Notes: generated from the letters alone by a model not told the origin. Positions 17,763-28,492 are shown, counted from the first letter of the stretch. The stretch: DNA of 64,000 bases from Rhizobium sp. BG4 (GCF_016864575.1 NZ_CP044125.1:2772001-2836000), one strand, 5' to 3'. Numbers and translations: made by a program.

Positions 17763-18652
17763 CCACGACGCGCAAGATTGCCTTTATCGGCACCGGCCTG
17801 ATGGGCGCCCCGATGGCGCGGCGGCTGCTCGGCGCGGGCTTTGAGCTGGCCGCCTGGAACCGCGATGGCAGCAAGGCCGCACCGCTTGCCGCGGACGGCG
17901 CGCGTGTGGCCGGCAGCGCCCGGGAGGCGGCTGAAGGCGCGGATGTCGTCTTCACCATGCTCACAGACGGTAATGCCGTCGAGGACGTGCTCTTCCGGCA
18001 GGGCGTTGCCGATGTACTGGCGCGGGGCGCGACGGTCATCGACTGCAGCTCGATTGCGCCGAAGGCGGCGCGCGATCATGCGGCACGGCTCGCCGAGCGC
18101 GGCATCCGCCATCTCGACGCGCCGGTTTCCGGCGGTGTCGTCGGTGCGGCGGCCGGAACGCTCGCGATCATGGCGGGCGGTGACGGCGCCGTCGTTGCCG
18201 AGCTTGCCGATGTCTTCGCGCCGCTCGGCCGCGTCACCCATGTGGGGCCCAGCGGAACCGGCCAGCTGGCGAAGCTCGGCAATCAGCAGATCGTCGCCGT
18301 CACCATTGGAGCCGTTGCCGAGGCGATGATGCTGGTGGAAGCCGGTGGCGGTTCGCGCGAAGCCTTCCGCAACGCCATCCGCGGCGGTTTTGCAGAGAGC
18401 CGCATTCTCGATCTTCATGGGCAGCGCATGGTGGAGCGGAACTACGGCAATGGCGGACCGTCGAAGCTGCAGCTGAAGGATCTCAACAATATCCTGGCCG
18501 TCGCCGAGAGCCTGTCGCTGACCCTGCCTCTGACGGAGGCGGTGCGGGCGGAATTTGCGGAATTCGTCGGCAATGGCGGCGGCGATGTCGACCACAGCGG
18601 CCTCCTGAAGCATTTCGAGGAGAAGCACGCGGCAGGCACCGGGAAGGCCTGA
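17759..18652 (+). CDS. NAD(P)-dependent oxidoreductase, 3-hydroxyisobutyrate dehydrogenase family
   Basis: A 297-residue beta-hydroxyacid dehydrogenase. The Rossmann motif FIGTGLMGAPMA is at residues 9-20, the substrate motif DAPVSGGVVGA at 120-130, and the catalytic lysine in GQLAKLGNQ at K172. Related enzymes act on 3-hydroxyisobutyrate, tartronate semialdehyde, L-threonate (LtnD) or glyoxylate. Coupling to the DenD-like gene by an ATGA overlap suggests a four-carbon sugar acid, which is inference. An 11-base perfect hairpin lies 22 bases downstream. Confidence 0.88.
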   Translation: MTTTRKIAFIGTGLMGAPMARRLLGAGFELAAWNRDGSKAAPLAADGARVAGSAREAAEGADVVFTMLTDGNAVEDVLFRQGVADVLARGATVIDCSSIAPKAARDHAARLAERGIRHLDAPVSGGVVGAAAGTLAIMAGGDGAVVAELADVFAPLGRVTHVGPSGTGQLAKLGNQQIVAVTIGAVAEAMMLVEAGGGSREAFRNAIRGGFAESRILDLHGQRMVERNYGNGGPSKLQLKDLNNILAVAESLSLTLPLTEAVRAEFAEFVGNGGGDVDHSGLLKHFEEKHAAGTGKA

Positions 18653-18673
18653 ACGCCCGTTTTGAGGCATTTC

Positions 18674-18702
18674 GTGCCGCCGCGAAAATATCGCGGCGGC
18701 AC
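18674..18702. other. Perfect inverted repeat downstream of dehydrogenase pair
   Basis: GTGCCGCCGCG and CGCGGCGGCAC form an 11-base perfect stem around a seven-base AT-rich loop. No T-run follows on either strand, so it may be a Rho-dependent or mRNA-stabilising hairpin rather than a classical terminator. Confidence 0.6.
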
Positions 18703-18838
18703 AACCCATGAGCGCTTTTGTGACAGGCGTAAGGAACAGTTCACCTAGTAACTAGTTCGATAATACGTAAAAGGCTTCGTTAATCGGGCTTTGAGAAGGT
18801 AGTATGAACGGCGAATGCCGCTGTTAGGTTGAACTGCA

Positions 18839-20626
18839 TTGCCCCATAACAAACCGACCCGGTCGGAACGCGAATTTCAGGATCTGTTGAGGCGCCTCGA
18901 GCTCGCGCTTGATGCGTCGCAGATCGGCGTGTGGGAGCATGATGTCCGCAAGAGCGAAATTCTCTGGGACGCGCAGATGCATCGCATCTACCAGACGGGC
19001 CAGGACACCCGGGCGGTGCCGACCTCCATCTGGGAAGACTCCATTCACCCTGACGACAAGGAGCGCGCCTTCGCCGAGTTCGACGACGCGATCGCGCGCC
19101 GCGGCGCCTATAATTCCGAATTCCGTATCATCTGGCCGAACGGCGAAATCCGCCACCTGCGTTCGCGCGCGCATTTCTTCCTGAGCGAAGAGGGCGCGCC
19201 GTCCTTCATCGGTGCCGAATGGGATGTCACCGCCGATGTCGAGCTCAATGCCGAGCTGCAGCGCCAGCGCATGGTCGCCGAGGCGCGCGCCCGGGCGCTC
19301 GAAGAAAGCAATGCGCGGATCGAATATGCCGCCGAGCACGATTACCTGACGGGACTGCCGAACCGCCGTCTTGCCGACAAGCGGCTTGGCGAACTGCATG
19401 GCGACAAGTCGGTCTCGTCGCTCGCCGTCCTTCATCTCGATCTCGACCAGTTCAAGCAGATCAACGACAGCCACGGCCATTCCGCCGGCGACACGGTGCT
19501 GCGCACCTCCGCGCTGCGCATCACCGCGGGCATTCCGGCAAACGGCATGGTCGCTCGCGTCGGCGGTGACGAGTTCGTCATCATCCTCTGGAATTTTGCG
19601 GGCAGGGAAGAGCTGGAGCGGATCGCTGCCGATCTGCAGCGCCGCCTCAGCAAGAAGATCCGCTTCGGTCAGGAGCTTCTGCAATCCGGCACCTCGATCG
19701 GCATTGCCTGGAACAACGGTCGCAGCTCGCGCAACCTGCTGACGGAATCCGATCTGGCGCTTTTCCATGCAAAGCGGCTCGGCCGCAACCGCATCGAGTT
19801 CTTCAGCCGCCAGCTCCAGGAGGATCTGCAGAGCAAGCGGCGGCTTGCGGAGGAACTGAAGCTCGGGCTGGAGCGCGGCGAGATCATTCCCTATTACCAG
19901 ATCCAGCTTGACGCCAAGACGCGCGAGATCGCTGGCCTCGAAGCCCTGGCGCGCTGGGCGCATCCTGAGAAGGGTGTGCTGTCGCCCGCCGTCTTCCTGA
20001 AGGTTGCCGACGAGGCGGGCCTGGCGGCGCAGATCGATGCCGCGATCCTCGGCAAGGTGCTGGAAGACCGCCTCGACTGGCAGAACCAGGGTGCGACGGT
20101 GCCGCGGGTTGCCGTCAACATTTCCGGTCCGCGGCTCTTCGATCCCGCGTTGCTTGCCAATCTCGAAGCGCTGAACATCCCACAGGGCGCGCTGTCGTTC
20201 GAACTGGTGGAAACGATCTTCCTCGACGATTCCGACGACCGGCTGCTCGCCAACATCGACCGGATCAAGACGATGGGCATCGATATCGAGATCGACGACT
20301 TCGGCTCCGGCCATGCCTCGCTGATCGGCCTTGCGCGGCTGCGCCCGAAGCGGCTGAAGATCGACCGCCAGCTCGTCAACAATATCGTCGAATCCGAAGA
20401 GCAGCACCGCGTCGTCAGCTCGATCATCGAGATTGCCAAGGCGCTCAATGTCGAAGTCATCGCCGAAGGCGTCGAGACGGAGGGGCATGCCGAGGTGCTG
20501 ACGGCGATCGGCTGCGATACGCTGCAGGGCTATGCGCTCGGCTATCCGGCGCCGGCGGCGGATATCGCGCGGCTGATCTCGCCGCGCGCCCGCAATCATG
20601 CCACGCCTGGCGCCAGCGGCCGTTAG
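18839..20626 (+). CDS. PAS-GGDEF-EAL cyclic-di-GMP signalling protein
   Basis: A 595-residue soluble protein starting at TTG (a stop codon lies three codons upstream in frame). A PAS domain occupies about residues 15-135 ([22 protein letters not shown]), then a short coiled linker. The GGDEF domain (about 165-325) has an intact RVGGDEFVI but no RxxD inhibitory site. The EAL domain (about 335-590) keeps the catalytic set: [36 protein letters not shown] and LQGYALGYP. It is therefore probably an active phosphodiesterase, with the GGDEF regulatory or bifunctional. It ends with a four-base tail overlap with the convergent lspL. Confidence 0.9.
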   Translation: MPHNKPTRSEREFQDLLRRLELALDASQIGVWEHDVRKSEILWDAQMHRIYQTGQDTRAVPTSIWEDSIHPDDKERAFAEFDDAIARRGAYNSEFRIIWPNGEIRHLRSRAHFFLSEEGAPSFIGAEWDVTADVELNAELQRQRMVAEARARALEESNARIEYAAEHDYLTGLPNRRLADKRLGELHGDKSVSSLAVLHLDLDQFKQINDSHGHSAGDTVLRTSALRITAGIPANGMVARVGGDEFVIILWNFAGREELERIAADLQRRLSKKIRFGQELLQSGTSIGIAWNNGRSSRNLLTESDLALFHAKRLGRNRIEFFSRQLQEDLQSKRRLAEELKLGLERGEIIPYYQIQLDAKTREIAGLEALARWAHPEKGVLSPAVFLKVADEAGLAAQIDAAILGKVLEDRLDWQNQGATVPRVAVNISGPRLFDPALLANLEALNIPQGALSFELVETIFLDDSDDRLLANIDRIKTMGIDIEIDDFGSGHASLIGLARLRPKRLKIDRQLVNNIVESEEQHRVVSSIIEIAKALNVEVIAEGVETEGHAEVLTAIGCDTLQGYALGYPAPAADIARLISPRARNHATPGASGR

Positions 20627-21645
20627 GCCGGGATTTCCATGTCGGCGCGGGCTTCGAGATACCACTCGACGAAAGCCTTCACGCCCTTGTCCAGCGTTGT
20701 CTCCGGCTTGTAGCCGGTCAGTGCCACGAGCAGGTCGGGGGCCGCGAAAGTGCGCGGCACGTCACCCTTCTGCATCGGCAGCATGGTGCGCTTTGCGGAC
20801 TGGCCGAGAGCGTGCTCGACGGTCTGGACGAAATCCATCAGGCTGACAGGCTGGCCGCCGCCGATATTGACGACGCGGAACGGTGCCTGGTGCGACAGGG
20901 TCTCGACCCCAGTGTCGCCGACGCGGTTGCCTTCGGCCGGGATGACCGCCGAAAGGCGCACGATCGATTCCACGAGATCGTCGATATAGGTGAAATCGCG
21001 GCTCATCTTGCCTTCGCCGTAGATCTCGATCGGCTGGTCTTCGAGCATGTTCTTGACGAACTTGAAGAGCGCCATGTCCGGGCGGCCCCAGGGGCCATAG
21101 ACGGTGAAGAAGCGGAAGGCGGTGACCGGCAGCTTGTAGAGGTGCGAATAGCTGTGCGCCATCAGCTCCATAGACTTCTTGGTCGCGGCATAGATGGTCA
21201 GCGGCTCGTCGGCGCGGTCGGTTTCGCGGAACGGCACGTCGGGGTTGGCGCCGTAGATCGAGGAGGTCGAGGCGAGCATCAGGTGCTTGACCTTATGCTT
21301 GCCGGCCAGTTCCAGAATGTTCCAGGAGCCGTCGACATTCGAGCTCAGATAGGAGCGCGGGTTTTCGAGGCTGTAGCGAACACCGGCCTGGGCAGCGAGA
21401 TGCACCAGCACGTCAGGCTTGGCGGCGTCCATCGCCGCCTCCAGCGCTTCCCGGTCTTCGAGCATGGCGATCGCCGGCGTGAAGGACGGAAACTGGGCAA
21501 GCGCGGCATGGCGCATATGCTTGAGCTTGACGTTGTAATAGGGCGTCAGGCCGTCGAAACCGGTGACCTGATGTCCATCCTGCAGCAGGCGCCGGGCCAG
21601 ATGAAAGCCGATGAAGCCCGCGGTGCCGGTGATGAAATAATGCAT
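20623..21645 (-). CDS. lspL: UDP-glucuronate 4-epimerase (LspL-like)
   Basis: A 340-residue extended SDR with GTAGFIG at residues 7-13, STSS near 126-129 and the Y152-x3-K156 pair (YAATK). The sequence has the pattern of the CapI/LspL group ([34 protein letters not shown]). It converts UDP-glucuronate to UDP-galacturonate, used in rhizobia for the galacturonic acids of the LPS core and lipid A. The start is the ATG at 21645, two bases after the rkpK stop; a longer frame upstream runs through rkpK. It is last in the minus-strand sugar-nucleotide block and uses the product of the preceding gene. Confidence 0.9.
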   Translation of the reverse strand: MHYFITGTAGFIGFHLARRLLQDGHQVTGFDGLTPYYNVKLKHMRHAALAQFPSFTPAIAMLEDREALEAAMDAAKPDVLVHLAAQAGVRYSLENPRSYLSSNVDGSWNILELAGKHKVKHLMLASTSSIYGANPDVPFRETDRADEPLTIYAATKKSMELMAHSYSHLYKLPVTAFRFFTVYGPWGRPDMALFKFVKNMLEDQPIEIYGEGKMSRDFTYIDDLVESIVRLSAVIPAEGNRVGDTGVETLSHQAPFRVVNIGGGQPVSLMDFVQTVEHALGQSAKRTMLPMQKGDVPRTFAAPDLLVALTGYKPETTLDKGVKAFVEWYLEARADMEIPA

Positions 21646-21647
21646 GC

Positions 21648-22979
21648 CTATTTCTTCTCGCTCTTCTTGCCGACAGCAAAGTAGCTGAAGCCGTATTTGC
21701 TGACTTCGGCGGCCGGATAGATGTTGCGCAGGTCGACGATGGTGGGCGTCTTGACCGTGGTCTTCAGGCGCTTGAAGTCGAGGGCGCGGAACTCGTCCCA
21801 TTCGGTGACGATGACGATCGCGTCGGCATCCTCAGCGATCTCATAGGGATCCTTGCCATAGACGACCGGGCCGAGCATGCCCTTGGAGGCTTCCATGCCC
21901 TCGGGGTCGTAGGCGTGAACGGCTGCGCCGCCATCGAGAAGCGCCTGGATGATGGTGATCGAGGGCGCATCGCGCATGTCGTCGGTGTTCGGCTTGAAGG
22001 TCAGGCCGAGGACGGCGATCTTCTTGCCGCGCACGCTGCCGTCGCAGGCGGCGATGACCTTGCGGCCCATGGCGCGCTTGCGGTTGTCGTTGATCGCCAC
22101 CGTCGTTTCGATCAGGCGCATCGGGCTGTCGAAGTCCTGCGCCGTCTTGACGAGGGCGAGCGTATCCTTTGGGAAGCAGGAGCCGCCGTAGCCGGGGCCT
22201 GCATGCAGGAACTTGTCGCCGATGCGCTTGTCCATGCCGATGCCCTTGGCAACCTTCTGCACGTCGGCGCCGATCTGCTCGCAGAGGTCGGCGATCTCGT
22301 TGATGAAGGTGATCTTCATCGCCAGGAAGGCGTTGGCGGCGTACTTGATCAGCTCGGAGGTGCGGCGCTCGCAGAAATAGAGCGGTGCCTCGTTGAGATA
22401 GAGCGGACGGTAGACTTCGCGCATGACTTCGGTGGCGCGGGCGTCCTCGGTGCCGATGACGATGCGGTCGGGGCGCTTGAAGTCGGTGATCGCAGCGCCT
22501 TCGCGCAGGAACTCGGGGTTCGAGACGACGGCGATGTCCTTGCCCGGGAATTCTTCGCGGAATATGCGCTCGATCTCGTCGCCAGTGCCGACGGGAACGG
22601 TGGACTTGGTGACGACGACGGTGAAGCCGGTGACGGCAGCGGCGATCTCGCGGGCTGCGGCATAGACGTAGCTCAGGTCCGCATGACCATCGCCGCGGCG
22701 CGACGGCGTGCCGACGGCAATGAAGACGACGTCTGCGGCAGCAACCGGGGCTGCCAGATCCTTGGAGAAGTCGAGGCGGCCGGCCGCCCGGTTATGTTCA
22801 ATGATCGCATCGAGGCCCGGCTCGAAGATCGGCACTTCGCCGCGCTCCAGGGCATCGATCTTGGCTTCGGACTTGTCCACGCAGGTGATGTGGTGGCCGA
22901 AATCCGCAAGGCAGGCGCCGGACACGAGGCCGACGTAACCAGAACCGATCATAACAATACGCATGGGGGTAACTTTCAT
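21648..22979 (-). CDS. rkpK: UDP-glucose 6-dehydrogenase
   Basis: A 443-residue enzyme oxidising UDP-glucose to UDP-glucuronate with two NAD. It has an N-terminal Rossmann domain ([19 protein letters not shown]), [10 protein letters not shown] in the middle, the catalytic cysteine C268 in [11 protein letters not shown], and a C-terminal UDP-binding domain ([21 protein letters not shown]). ATGs at 22979 and 22964 are both possible; the later one begins exactly at the Rossmann strand. Directly followed by lspL, so together they make UDP-galacturonate. In rhizobia rkpK is needed for acidic surface polysaccharides and full LPS. Confidence 0.93.
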   Translation of the reverse strand: MKVTPMRIVMIGSGYVGLVSGACLADFGHHITCVDKSEAKIDALERGEVPIFEPGLDAIIEHNRAAGRLDFSKDLAAPVAAADVVFIAVGTPSRRGDGHADLSYVYAAAREIAAAVTGFTVVVTKSTVPVGTGDEIERIFREEFPGKDIAVVSNPEFLREGAAITDFKRPDRIVIGTEDARATEVMREVYRPLYLNEAPLYFCERRTSELIKYAANAFLAMKITFINEIADLCEQIGADVQKVAKGIGMDKRIGDKFLHAGPGYGGSCFPKDTLALVKTAQDFDSPMRLIETTVAINDNRKRAMGRKVIAACDGSVRGKKIAVLGLTFKPNTDDMRDAPSITIIQALLDGGAAVHAYDPEGMEASKGMLGPVVYGKDPYEIAEDADAIVIVTEWDEFRALDFKRLKTTVKTPTIVDLRNIYPAAEVSKYGFSYFAVGKKSEKK

Positions 22980-23062
22980 CCTGAAAACGGTCGCGTCCCG
23001 CCAGTGGCAGAACGCGACCGTGTTACAGAGTGAAGGTCATAAGTTCAAGACAAGCGCTGCTG

Positions 23063-24489
23063 TCAGTTGCGTCCGAACTCGTCGACGATGCGGATGATAT
23101 CGTCTTCGCCGAGATAGGAGCCGGTCTGGACCTCGATGAGTTCGAGGACGATCTTGCCCGGATTGGCAAGGCGGTGAACCTCGCCGAGGGGGATATAGAC
23201 CGACTCGTTTTCGCGCAGCATCTGGACGTTCTCGCCGATCGTCACCTCGGCGGTGCCCTTGACGACGATCCAGTGCTCGGAGCGGTGATGGTGCTTCTGC
23301 AGCGAGAGCTTCTTGCCCGGGTGACGAAGATGCGCTTTACCTGGAAGCGGTCGCCGTTGAGGATCGAGGTATAGCCGCCCCAGGGGCGGTAGGAGGTCGG
23401 GTGCGTTTCGGTCAGCTTCGCGGTCTTCGGCAGCGCGGCCAGCGTCTTGACGATATCGCCCACACTCTGGCTGTCCTGCAGGCGGCCGACATAGACGGCG
23501 TCTTCGCTGGCGATGACGGCGATGTCGTCCATGCCCTGGACGGCGAGGTGGACGCCATGGCTCATGACCAGCGAGTTATGGCTGTTCATCAGCGTGGTGT
23601 TCTGGGTCGCGACATTGCCGTGCTCGTCGCGCTTGCCGGATTTCCAGACACTGTCCCAGCTGCCGAGATCCGACCACTTGAAGGGCGAGGGGACGACGGC
23701 GGCGTTGGCGGTCTTTTCCATGATCGCATAGTCGATCGAGATGTTCGGCGCCTTGGCGAAGGCCTTGGCGTCGAGGCGGATGAAGTCGAGGTCGCGGGCG
23801 GATTTGGAAACCGCATCGTCGGCGGCGCGCAGCGCTTCGGGCGCATAGTCGCGCATCTCCGAAAGCAGGGCCGAAACCTGGAACATGAACATGCCGGAGT
23901 TCCAGTAGAAGCCGCCGGCGGCAAGCATCTCCTCGGCCTTGGCAAGCGGCGGCTTTTCGATGAAGCGCTTGACGCTGAGTGCGCCGGTCGCAAGCTTCTC
24001 GCCGCCTTCGATATAGCCGTAGCCGGTGGCAGCTTCGGTCGGCTCGATGCCGAAGGTGACGAGCTTCCCCTTGGCGGCCGTCGCTTCGGCAGCGCGCACG
24101 CTGTCGAAATAGCTCTGGTCGGCGACGATCTCGTAATCGGAACCCAGGACGTGCATCAGCGTGTCCTTGCCGAAGAGATCGGCAATCAGCACGGCGGCGG
24201 CGGCAACCGCGGGTGCCGTGTTGCGGGCGGACGGCTCGAGCAGGATCGCCTTCAGCTCATGGCCGAGCTCGCGGGCCTGTTCGGCCACCAGGAAGCGGAA
24301 TTCCTCGTTGGTCAGAACGACCGGCGCCTCGTACATCGCGGGGTCGGAGACGCGGGCGAGCGTTTCCTGGAACAGCGTGCGGTCGCCGATGAACTGGATG
24401 AACTGCTTCGGCGCCGATGCGCGCGACAGCGGCCACAGGCGCGTGCCCTTGCCGCCGGCCATGATCACGGGAACGATCTTCTGCGTCAT
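23063..24489 (-). pseudogene. noeJ: Mannose-1-phosphate guanylyltransferase, single-base frameshift
   Basis: The N-terminal nucleotidyltransferase is intact: GGKGTRLWPLSR at residues 12-23, then FIEKPPLAKAEEML and the GDP-mannose-binding pattern. Near 23316-23323 the frame breaks after VKRIFV. One missing base there would restore [17 protein letters not shown] and join the C-terminal cupin (phosphomannose-isomerase-like) part, which is open in another frame down to 23063. The bifunctional ManC/NoeJ architecture is otherwise complete, so a sequencing indel or very recent mutation is likely. It makes GDP-mannose from the product of the upstream noeK. Confidence 0.87.
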
Positions 24490-24520
24490 AAGGTGTTTCC
24501 TTGCGGTCGTAGGTCTTGGT

Positions 24521-25942
24521 TCAATTCGCGTTGGCCCACTGCCGGATGCGGTTCAGGCCGACATCCAGAAGCGAGGCTGCCGCCGCTTCGTCTTTTGCTT
24601 CTACATAACAGCGCATTTCCGGTGCGTTACCGGAGGGCCGAAAGTGGATGATGCGTTCATCCTTAAGCGTTACGCGCAGGCCATCGATATCGCTGGTCCT
24701 GCCCGGTTCGCCGATCGGCTTCAGGAATTCGGCGAGGTTGTCAGGCGATTGGCGCAGATAGGCCATCAGTTTAGCACTGGTCTCGACCGGGAAATTCTCC
24801 AGACGGTCGGCAGCGGCAACCGGCAGCGCGAAGGAGGCGGCGACCGCCGAAAGCGGCTTGCGCTCGGAGGCTGCCAGCGACAGCACCGCCAGCATCGGCA
24901 GGAAGCAGTCGCGCGTCGGCAGCGGGGCGAGGGTGGCGCCCTTCAGCTGGAATTCGGATGCGGTCAGGGTCCCACCATTGGCCTCGAAGCCGATGACGCG
25001 GTCCTTGCCGGCGGCAACGGCTTCCTGCATGCCGGAGATGACGAAGGGCGAGCCGACCCTGGTGCGGGTGACCGTGAAGCTTCCGGCGGTTTCGATGCCG
25101 GAATTCGAGGTGACGGGGGTGACGACGACCGCCGCATTCAGGACTTTCGCCGAGATAAGTCCGAGGAGGTCGCCACGCAGCGGTGTGCCTGTTTCGTCGG
25201 CCACCAGCGGCCGGTCGGCGTCGCCGTCGGCCGAGACGATGGCGTCGAGCTTGTGGGATGCGGCCCAGCCCTTGAGGAGATCGACGGTTTCGGCCGAGAC
25301 GGCTTCGGTATCGACGGGAATGAAAGTCTCGGAGCGGCCGAGCGGGATGGCGTCGGCGCCGTAATGGGCGAGCAGTTCGCTCAGCATGTCGCGGGCGACG
25401 GTGCTATGCTGGTAGACGCCGATCCTGAGACCCGCGAGCGCCTTGGCGGGCAGGATCGCGGCGTTGCGGGCAAAGAAGCCTTCGGCGCAGACGGCGGCGC
25501 GGTCAAGCGCGCTCGCGGTTGCCTGCGGCATCACATAGGAGGCGTCGAGCTTTGCGGCTCTCTCGGAGATCGCGACTTCGTCGGCCTTGTCGATTTCGCC
25601 GTCGGCCCGATAGAACTTGATGCCGTTGCGGTCGGCGGGGATATGCGAGCCGGTGATCATCAGGCTCGCGGCCTTTTGCTGAAGGCCGTAGAGCGCCAGT
25701 GCGGGTGTCGGAACGGTGCCGCAATCGGCGACGCGGAAGCCGAGGGCGGTCAGTGCAGCCGTGCAGTTTTGCGCAATCTCGGGGCTGGAATCGCGGAAAT
25801 CCCGGCCAAGCAGGATCAGGTCGCCCGTCTTGGCGCGTCCGCTTTCCAGCAGGTAATGACCGAAGGCCGCCGCATAGAGCGCCGAGGCCCGTCCCTTGAG
25901 ATCGGCGGAGAGGCCGCGCAGTCCACTTGTTCCAAATTTCAT
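24521..25942 (-). CDS. noeK: Phosphomannomutase
   Basis: A 473-residue alpha-D-phosphohexomutase. The phosphoserine loop ITGSHIPADRNG has S99, the metal loop is DGDADRP (239-245), and the sugar-binding and C-terminal phosphate motifs (EANGGT, FRPSGNAPEMR) are present. It converts mannose-6-phosphate to mannose-1-phosphate for GDP-mannose synthesis. First gene of the minus-strand block noeK-noeJ-rkpK-lspL; 31 bases separate it from noeJ. The noe name reflects homology; I see no nod box, so a nodulation-specific role is not implied. Confidence 0.92.
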   Translation of the reverse strand: MKFGTSGLRGLSADLKGRASALYAAAFGHYLLESGRAKTGDLILLGRDFRDSSPEIAQNCTAALTALGFRVADCGTVPTPALALYGLQQKAASLMITGSHIPADRNGIKFYRADGEIDKADEVAISERAAKLDASYVMPQATASALDRAAVCAEGFFARNAAILPAKALAGLRIGVYQHSTVARDMLSELLAHYGADAIPLGRSETFIPVDTEAVSAETVDLLKGWAASHKLDAIVSADGDADRPLVADETGTPLRGDLLGLISAKVLNAAVVVTPVTSNSGIETAGSFTVTRTRVGSPFVISGMQEAVAAGKDRVIGFEANGGTLTASEFQLKGATLAPLPTRDCFLPMLAVLSLAASERKPLSAVAASFALPVAAADRLENFPVETSAKLMAYLRQSPDNLAEFLKPIGEPGRTSDIDGLRVTLKDERIIHFRPSGNAPEMRCYVEAKDEAAAASLLDVGLNRIRQWANAN

Positions 25943-26094
25943 TCTGAATAAGCCCTAGCCAGCGCTTGAATCCGTCGGCGATTATCAACACACTACCGGG
26001 ACTTCGTAAATTTTGATCCGCAGGGATCGCTAAATTACATCCGAATTCCCTTTTCGAGCCACATAGAGCTCGTTCGGCGAGAACGGGACAGCAG

Positions 26095-26796
26095 ATGACC
26101 GAACAGACGATTGCCCTTGAAGACAGCTGGAAGACGGCGCTCGCTTCCGAGTTCTCCAGCCCTTACATGCAGCAGCTGAAAGCATTTTTGCAGGCGCAGA
26201 AGCAGGCGGGGAAGCACATCTTTCCGAAGGGCTCGGAATATTTCCGGGCGCTCGATCTGACGCCGCTTGCGGATGTGAAGGTGGTGATCCTCGGGCAGGA
26301 TCCCTATCACGGTCTCGGCCAGGCCCACGGGCTCTGCTTCAGCGTGCGCCCCGGCATGCGTATCCCGCCGTCGCTCGTCAATATCTACAAGGAAATGGTA
26401 AGCGACCTCGGCATCGAGCGCGCCCGCCATGGCTTCCTCGAACATTGGGCCAAGCAGGGCGTGCTGCTCCTGAACAGCGTGCTGACGGTCGAGGAATCAC
26501 AGGCCGCCTCGCATCAGGGCAAGGGCTGGGAACAGTTCACCGATGCGGTGATCCGCAGGGTCAACGGGGAATGCCAGAATGTCGTCTTCATCCTCTGGGG
26601 CTCCTATGCGCAGCGCAAGGCAGCCTTCGTCGACACGTCCCGGCATCTGGTGCTGAAGGCGCCGCATCCGTCGCCGCTTTCGGCGCATAACGGCTTTTTC
26701 GGCAGCAAGCCGTTCTCGAAGACCAATGCCTATCTGCAGTCCCATGGGCGGACGCCGATCGATTGGGCACTGCCGCCAAACCCGCAGGACGGCTAG
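26095..26796 (+). CDS. ung: Uracil-DNA glycosylase (family 1)
   Basis: A 233-residue DNA repair enzyme excising uracil from DNA. The water-activating loop GQDPYHG is at residues 67-73 (catalytic D69), [10 protein letters not shown] near 124-133, and the minor-groove loop HPSPLS at 191-196 (H191). The length matches the bacterial family. It is divergent from noeK with about 150 bases between. It seems to be a stand-alone housekeeping gene. Confidence 0.96.
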   Translation: MTEQTIALEDSWKTALASEFSSPYMQQLKAFLQAQKQAGKHIFPKGSEYFRALDLTPLADVKVVILGQDPYHGLGQAHGLCFSVRPGMRIPPSLVNIYKEMVSDLGIERARHGFLEHWAKQGVLLLNSVLTVEESQAASHQGKGWEQFTDAVIRRVNGECQNVVFILWGSYAQRKAAFVDTSRHLVLKAPHPSPLSAHNGFFGSKPFSKTNAYLQSHGRTPIDWALPPNPQDG

Positions 26797-26934
26797 ATTT
26801 TCTGAACGCGGGTCTTTTGTCGTTCAACAATTGGAGACAATGCGTGTCGATCTGCGGGGCTATTCCTGCGGCGGATGAAGGATCATCTATCACCCATCGA
26901 AAGCCCGCCGATGCGGGCAAGAAAGGGGTTTTCC

Positions 26935-27867
26935 ATGTTGAACCAGATCAAGGGCCTGCACCACGTCACGTCGATGGCTGAGGATGCCCGCACCAACAAC
27001 ACCTTCTTCACCGATGCGCTCGGCCTGCGCCGTGTCAAGAAGACCGTCAACTTCGACGCGCCCGATGTCTATCACCTCTACTATGGTGACGAGACCGGCT
27101 CGCCGGGCACGATCATGACCTACTTCCCGTTCCCGAAGATGCCGAAGGGCCGTCCGGGCACCGGTGAAGTCGGCACCACCGTATTCTCCATCCCGGAAGG
27201 CTCGATCGGCTTCTGGAGCGATCGCCTGACGAAGCTGAATGCCGATGGCCTGAAGACCGAAGAGAGCTTCGGTGAGAAGCGGCTGAACTTCGCCGGTCCT
27301 GACGGCGACGGCTTTGCGCTTGTCGAGGTCAAGGACGATGCCCGCCAGCCCTGGACGCATGGCGGCATTTCCGAGGACCACGCGATCCGCGGTTTCCACT
27401 CGGTCGCCATGCGCCTGCGTGACGATGGCGCCACTTCGGAACTCCTGAAGTTCATGGGCTATGACGTCCAAGACGAGAAGGACGGCGTCAAGCGGCTGAT
27501 CATGCCCGGCGGCAACGGTGCGCATCTGATCGACCTCGAGACGATGCCGAGCATTTCCCGCGCGCTTCCGGGCGCCGGTTCTGTCCACCATGTCGCCTTC
27601 GCCGTCGAGAACCGCGAAAAGCAGCTCGAGGTGCGCAAGGCGCTGATGGATACCGGATACCAGGTGACGCCTGTTATCGACCGCGATTACTTCTGGGCGA
27701 TCTATTTCCGTACGCCGGGCGGCGTGCTGTTCGAGATCGCCACCAACGAACCCGGCTTCGACCGTGACGAGGATACCGCTCATCTCGGCGAGGCGCTGAA
27801 GCTGCCGCAGCAGCACGCGCATCTGCGTAACCTGATCGAGCAGCATCTGCCGCCGCTCGAAGCCTAA
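26935..27867 (+). CDS. Ring-cleaving dioxygenase, VOC family (MhqO-like)
   Basis: A 310-residue protein with two vicinal-oxygen-chelate modules, the first opening with GLHHVTSMAEDARTNNTFF and the second with SVHHVAFAVENREKQ; GVLFEIAT supplies the late glutamate ligand. The start is the ATG at 26935 after AAAGGGG; an upstream in-frame ATG lacks a ribosome site. Relatives annotated MhqO open quinone or hydroquinone rings. The next gene, 13 bases on, is a hydrolase of the MhqD type, so the pair recalls the mhqO-mhqD quinone-detoxification modules of Firmicutes. Function by family and context only. Confidence 0.88.
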   Translation: MLNQIKGLHHVTSMAEDARTNNTFFTDALGLRRVKKTVNFDAPDVYHLYYGDETGSPGTIMTYFPFPKMPKGRPGTGEVGTTVFSIPEGSIGFWSDRLTKLNADGLKTEESFGEKRLNFAGPDGDGFALVEVKDDARQPWTHGGISEDHAIRGFHSVAMRLRDDGATSELLKFMGYDVQDEKDGVKRLIMPGGNGAHLIDLETMPSISRALPGAGSVHHVAFAVENREKQLEVRKALMDTGYQVTPVIDRDYFWAIYFRTPGGVLFEIATNEPGFDRDEDTAHLGEALKLPQQHAHLRNLIEQHLPPLEA

Positions 27868-27880
27868 CGGGAGAACAGCA

Positions 27881-28489
27881 ATGGCTGATAAGTCTTATGT
27901 GCACCGGCTGCATGCCGGTGCACCCGGAAAGCCTATTCTCTTCGTGCTTCACGGCACGGGGGGCGACGAGAACCAGTTCTTCGAATTCGGGCGGCGCCTG
28001 CTGCCCGAAGCGACGATCGTCTCGCCGCGCGGCGATATCTCCGAACACGGTGCCGCCCGCTTCTTCAAGCGCACCGGCGAGGGCGTCTACGATATGGAAG
28101 ACCTTGCCCGGGCGACGGAGAAGATGGCCGCTTATGTCAAGGATCTGACCGTCGACCACGGCGCGTCGCAAATCCTCGGCCTCGGCTTCTCGAATGGCGC
28201 CAACATTCTTGCCAATGTGCTGATCGAGAAGGGCCTCATCGATGCCTCGGTGCTGATGCATCCGCTGATCCCGTTCCAGCCGAAGCCCAATCCGGAGCTT
28301 GCCGGGCGCCGGGTGCTGATCACCGCCGGCCAGCGCGACCCGATCTGTCCGGTGCCGCTGACCGAGGCGCTTGCCGCCTATTTCGAAACCGAAAAGGCCA
28401 AGGTGACGACGGAATGGCATGCGGGCGGCCACGATATCCGGCCGAACGAGATCGACGCCATCAGGACATTCTTCGAGCCGTATTTTTAG
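27881..28489 (+). CDS. Alpha/beta hydrolase, phospholipase/carboxylesterase family (MhqD-like)
   Basis: A 202-residue serine hydrolase. The nucleophile elbow LGFSNGAN places S104, the acid is D153 in TAGQRDPICP and the histidine H184 in HAGGHDIRP; the oxyanion segment is FVLHGTGGDENQ (21-32). All triad residues are present. It follows the ring-cleaving dioxygenase by 13 bases and is probably co-transcribed; it may hydrolyse the ring-fission product, which is inference. It ends three bases from a convergent hypothetical gene. Confidence 0.9.
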   Translation: MADKSYVHRLHAGAPGKPILFVLHGTGGDENQFFEFGRRLLPEATIVSPRGDISEHGAARFFKRTGEGVYDMEDLARATEKMAAYVKDLTVDHGASQILGLGFSNGANILANVLIEKGLIDASVLMHPLIPFQPKPNPELAGRRVLITAGQRDPICPVPLTEALAAYFETEKAKVTTEWHAGGHDIRPNEIDAIRTFFEPYF

Positions 28490-28492
28490 GCT

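Noticed and set aside
21646..21801. N-terminal extension of the lspL frame
   Set aside because: Overlaps rkpK coding sequence in another frame and the Rossmann start is at 21645.
23063..25942. Nodulation-specific function suggested by the noe names
   Set aside because: No nod box or nod gene in the window; GDP-mannose is needed for general surface polysaccharides.
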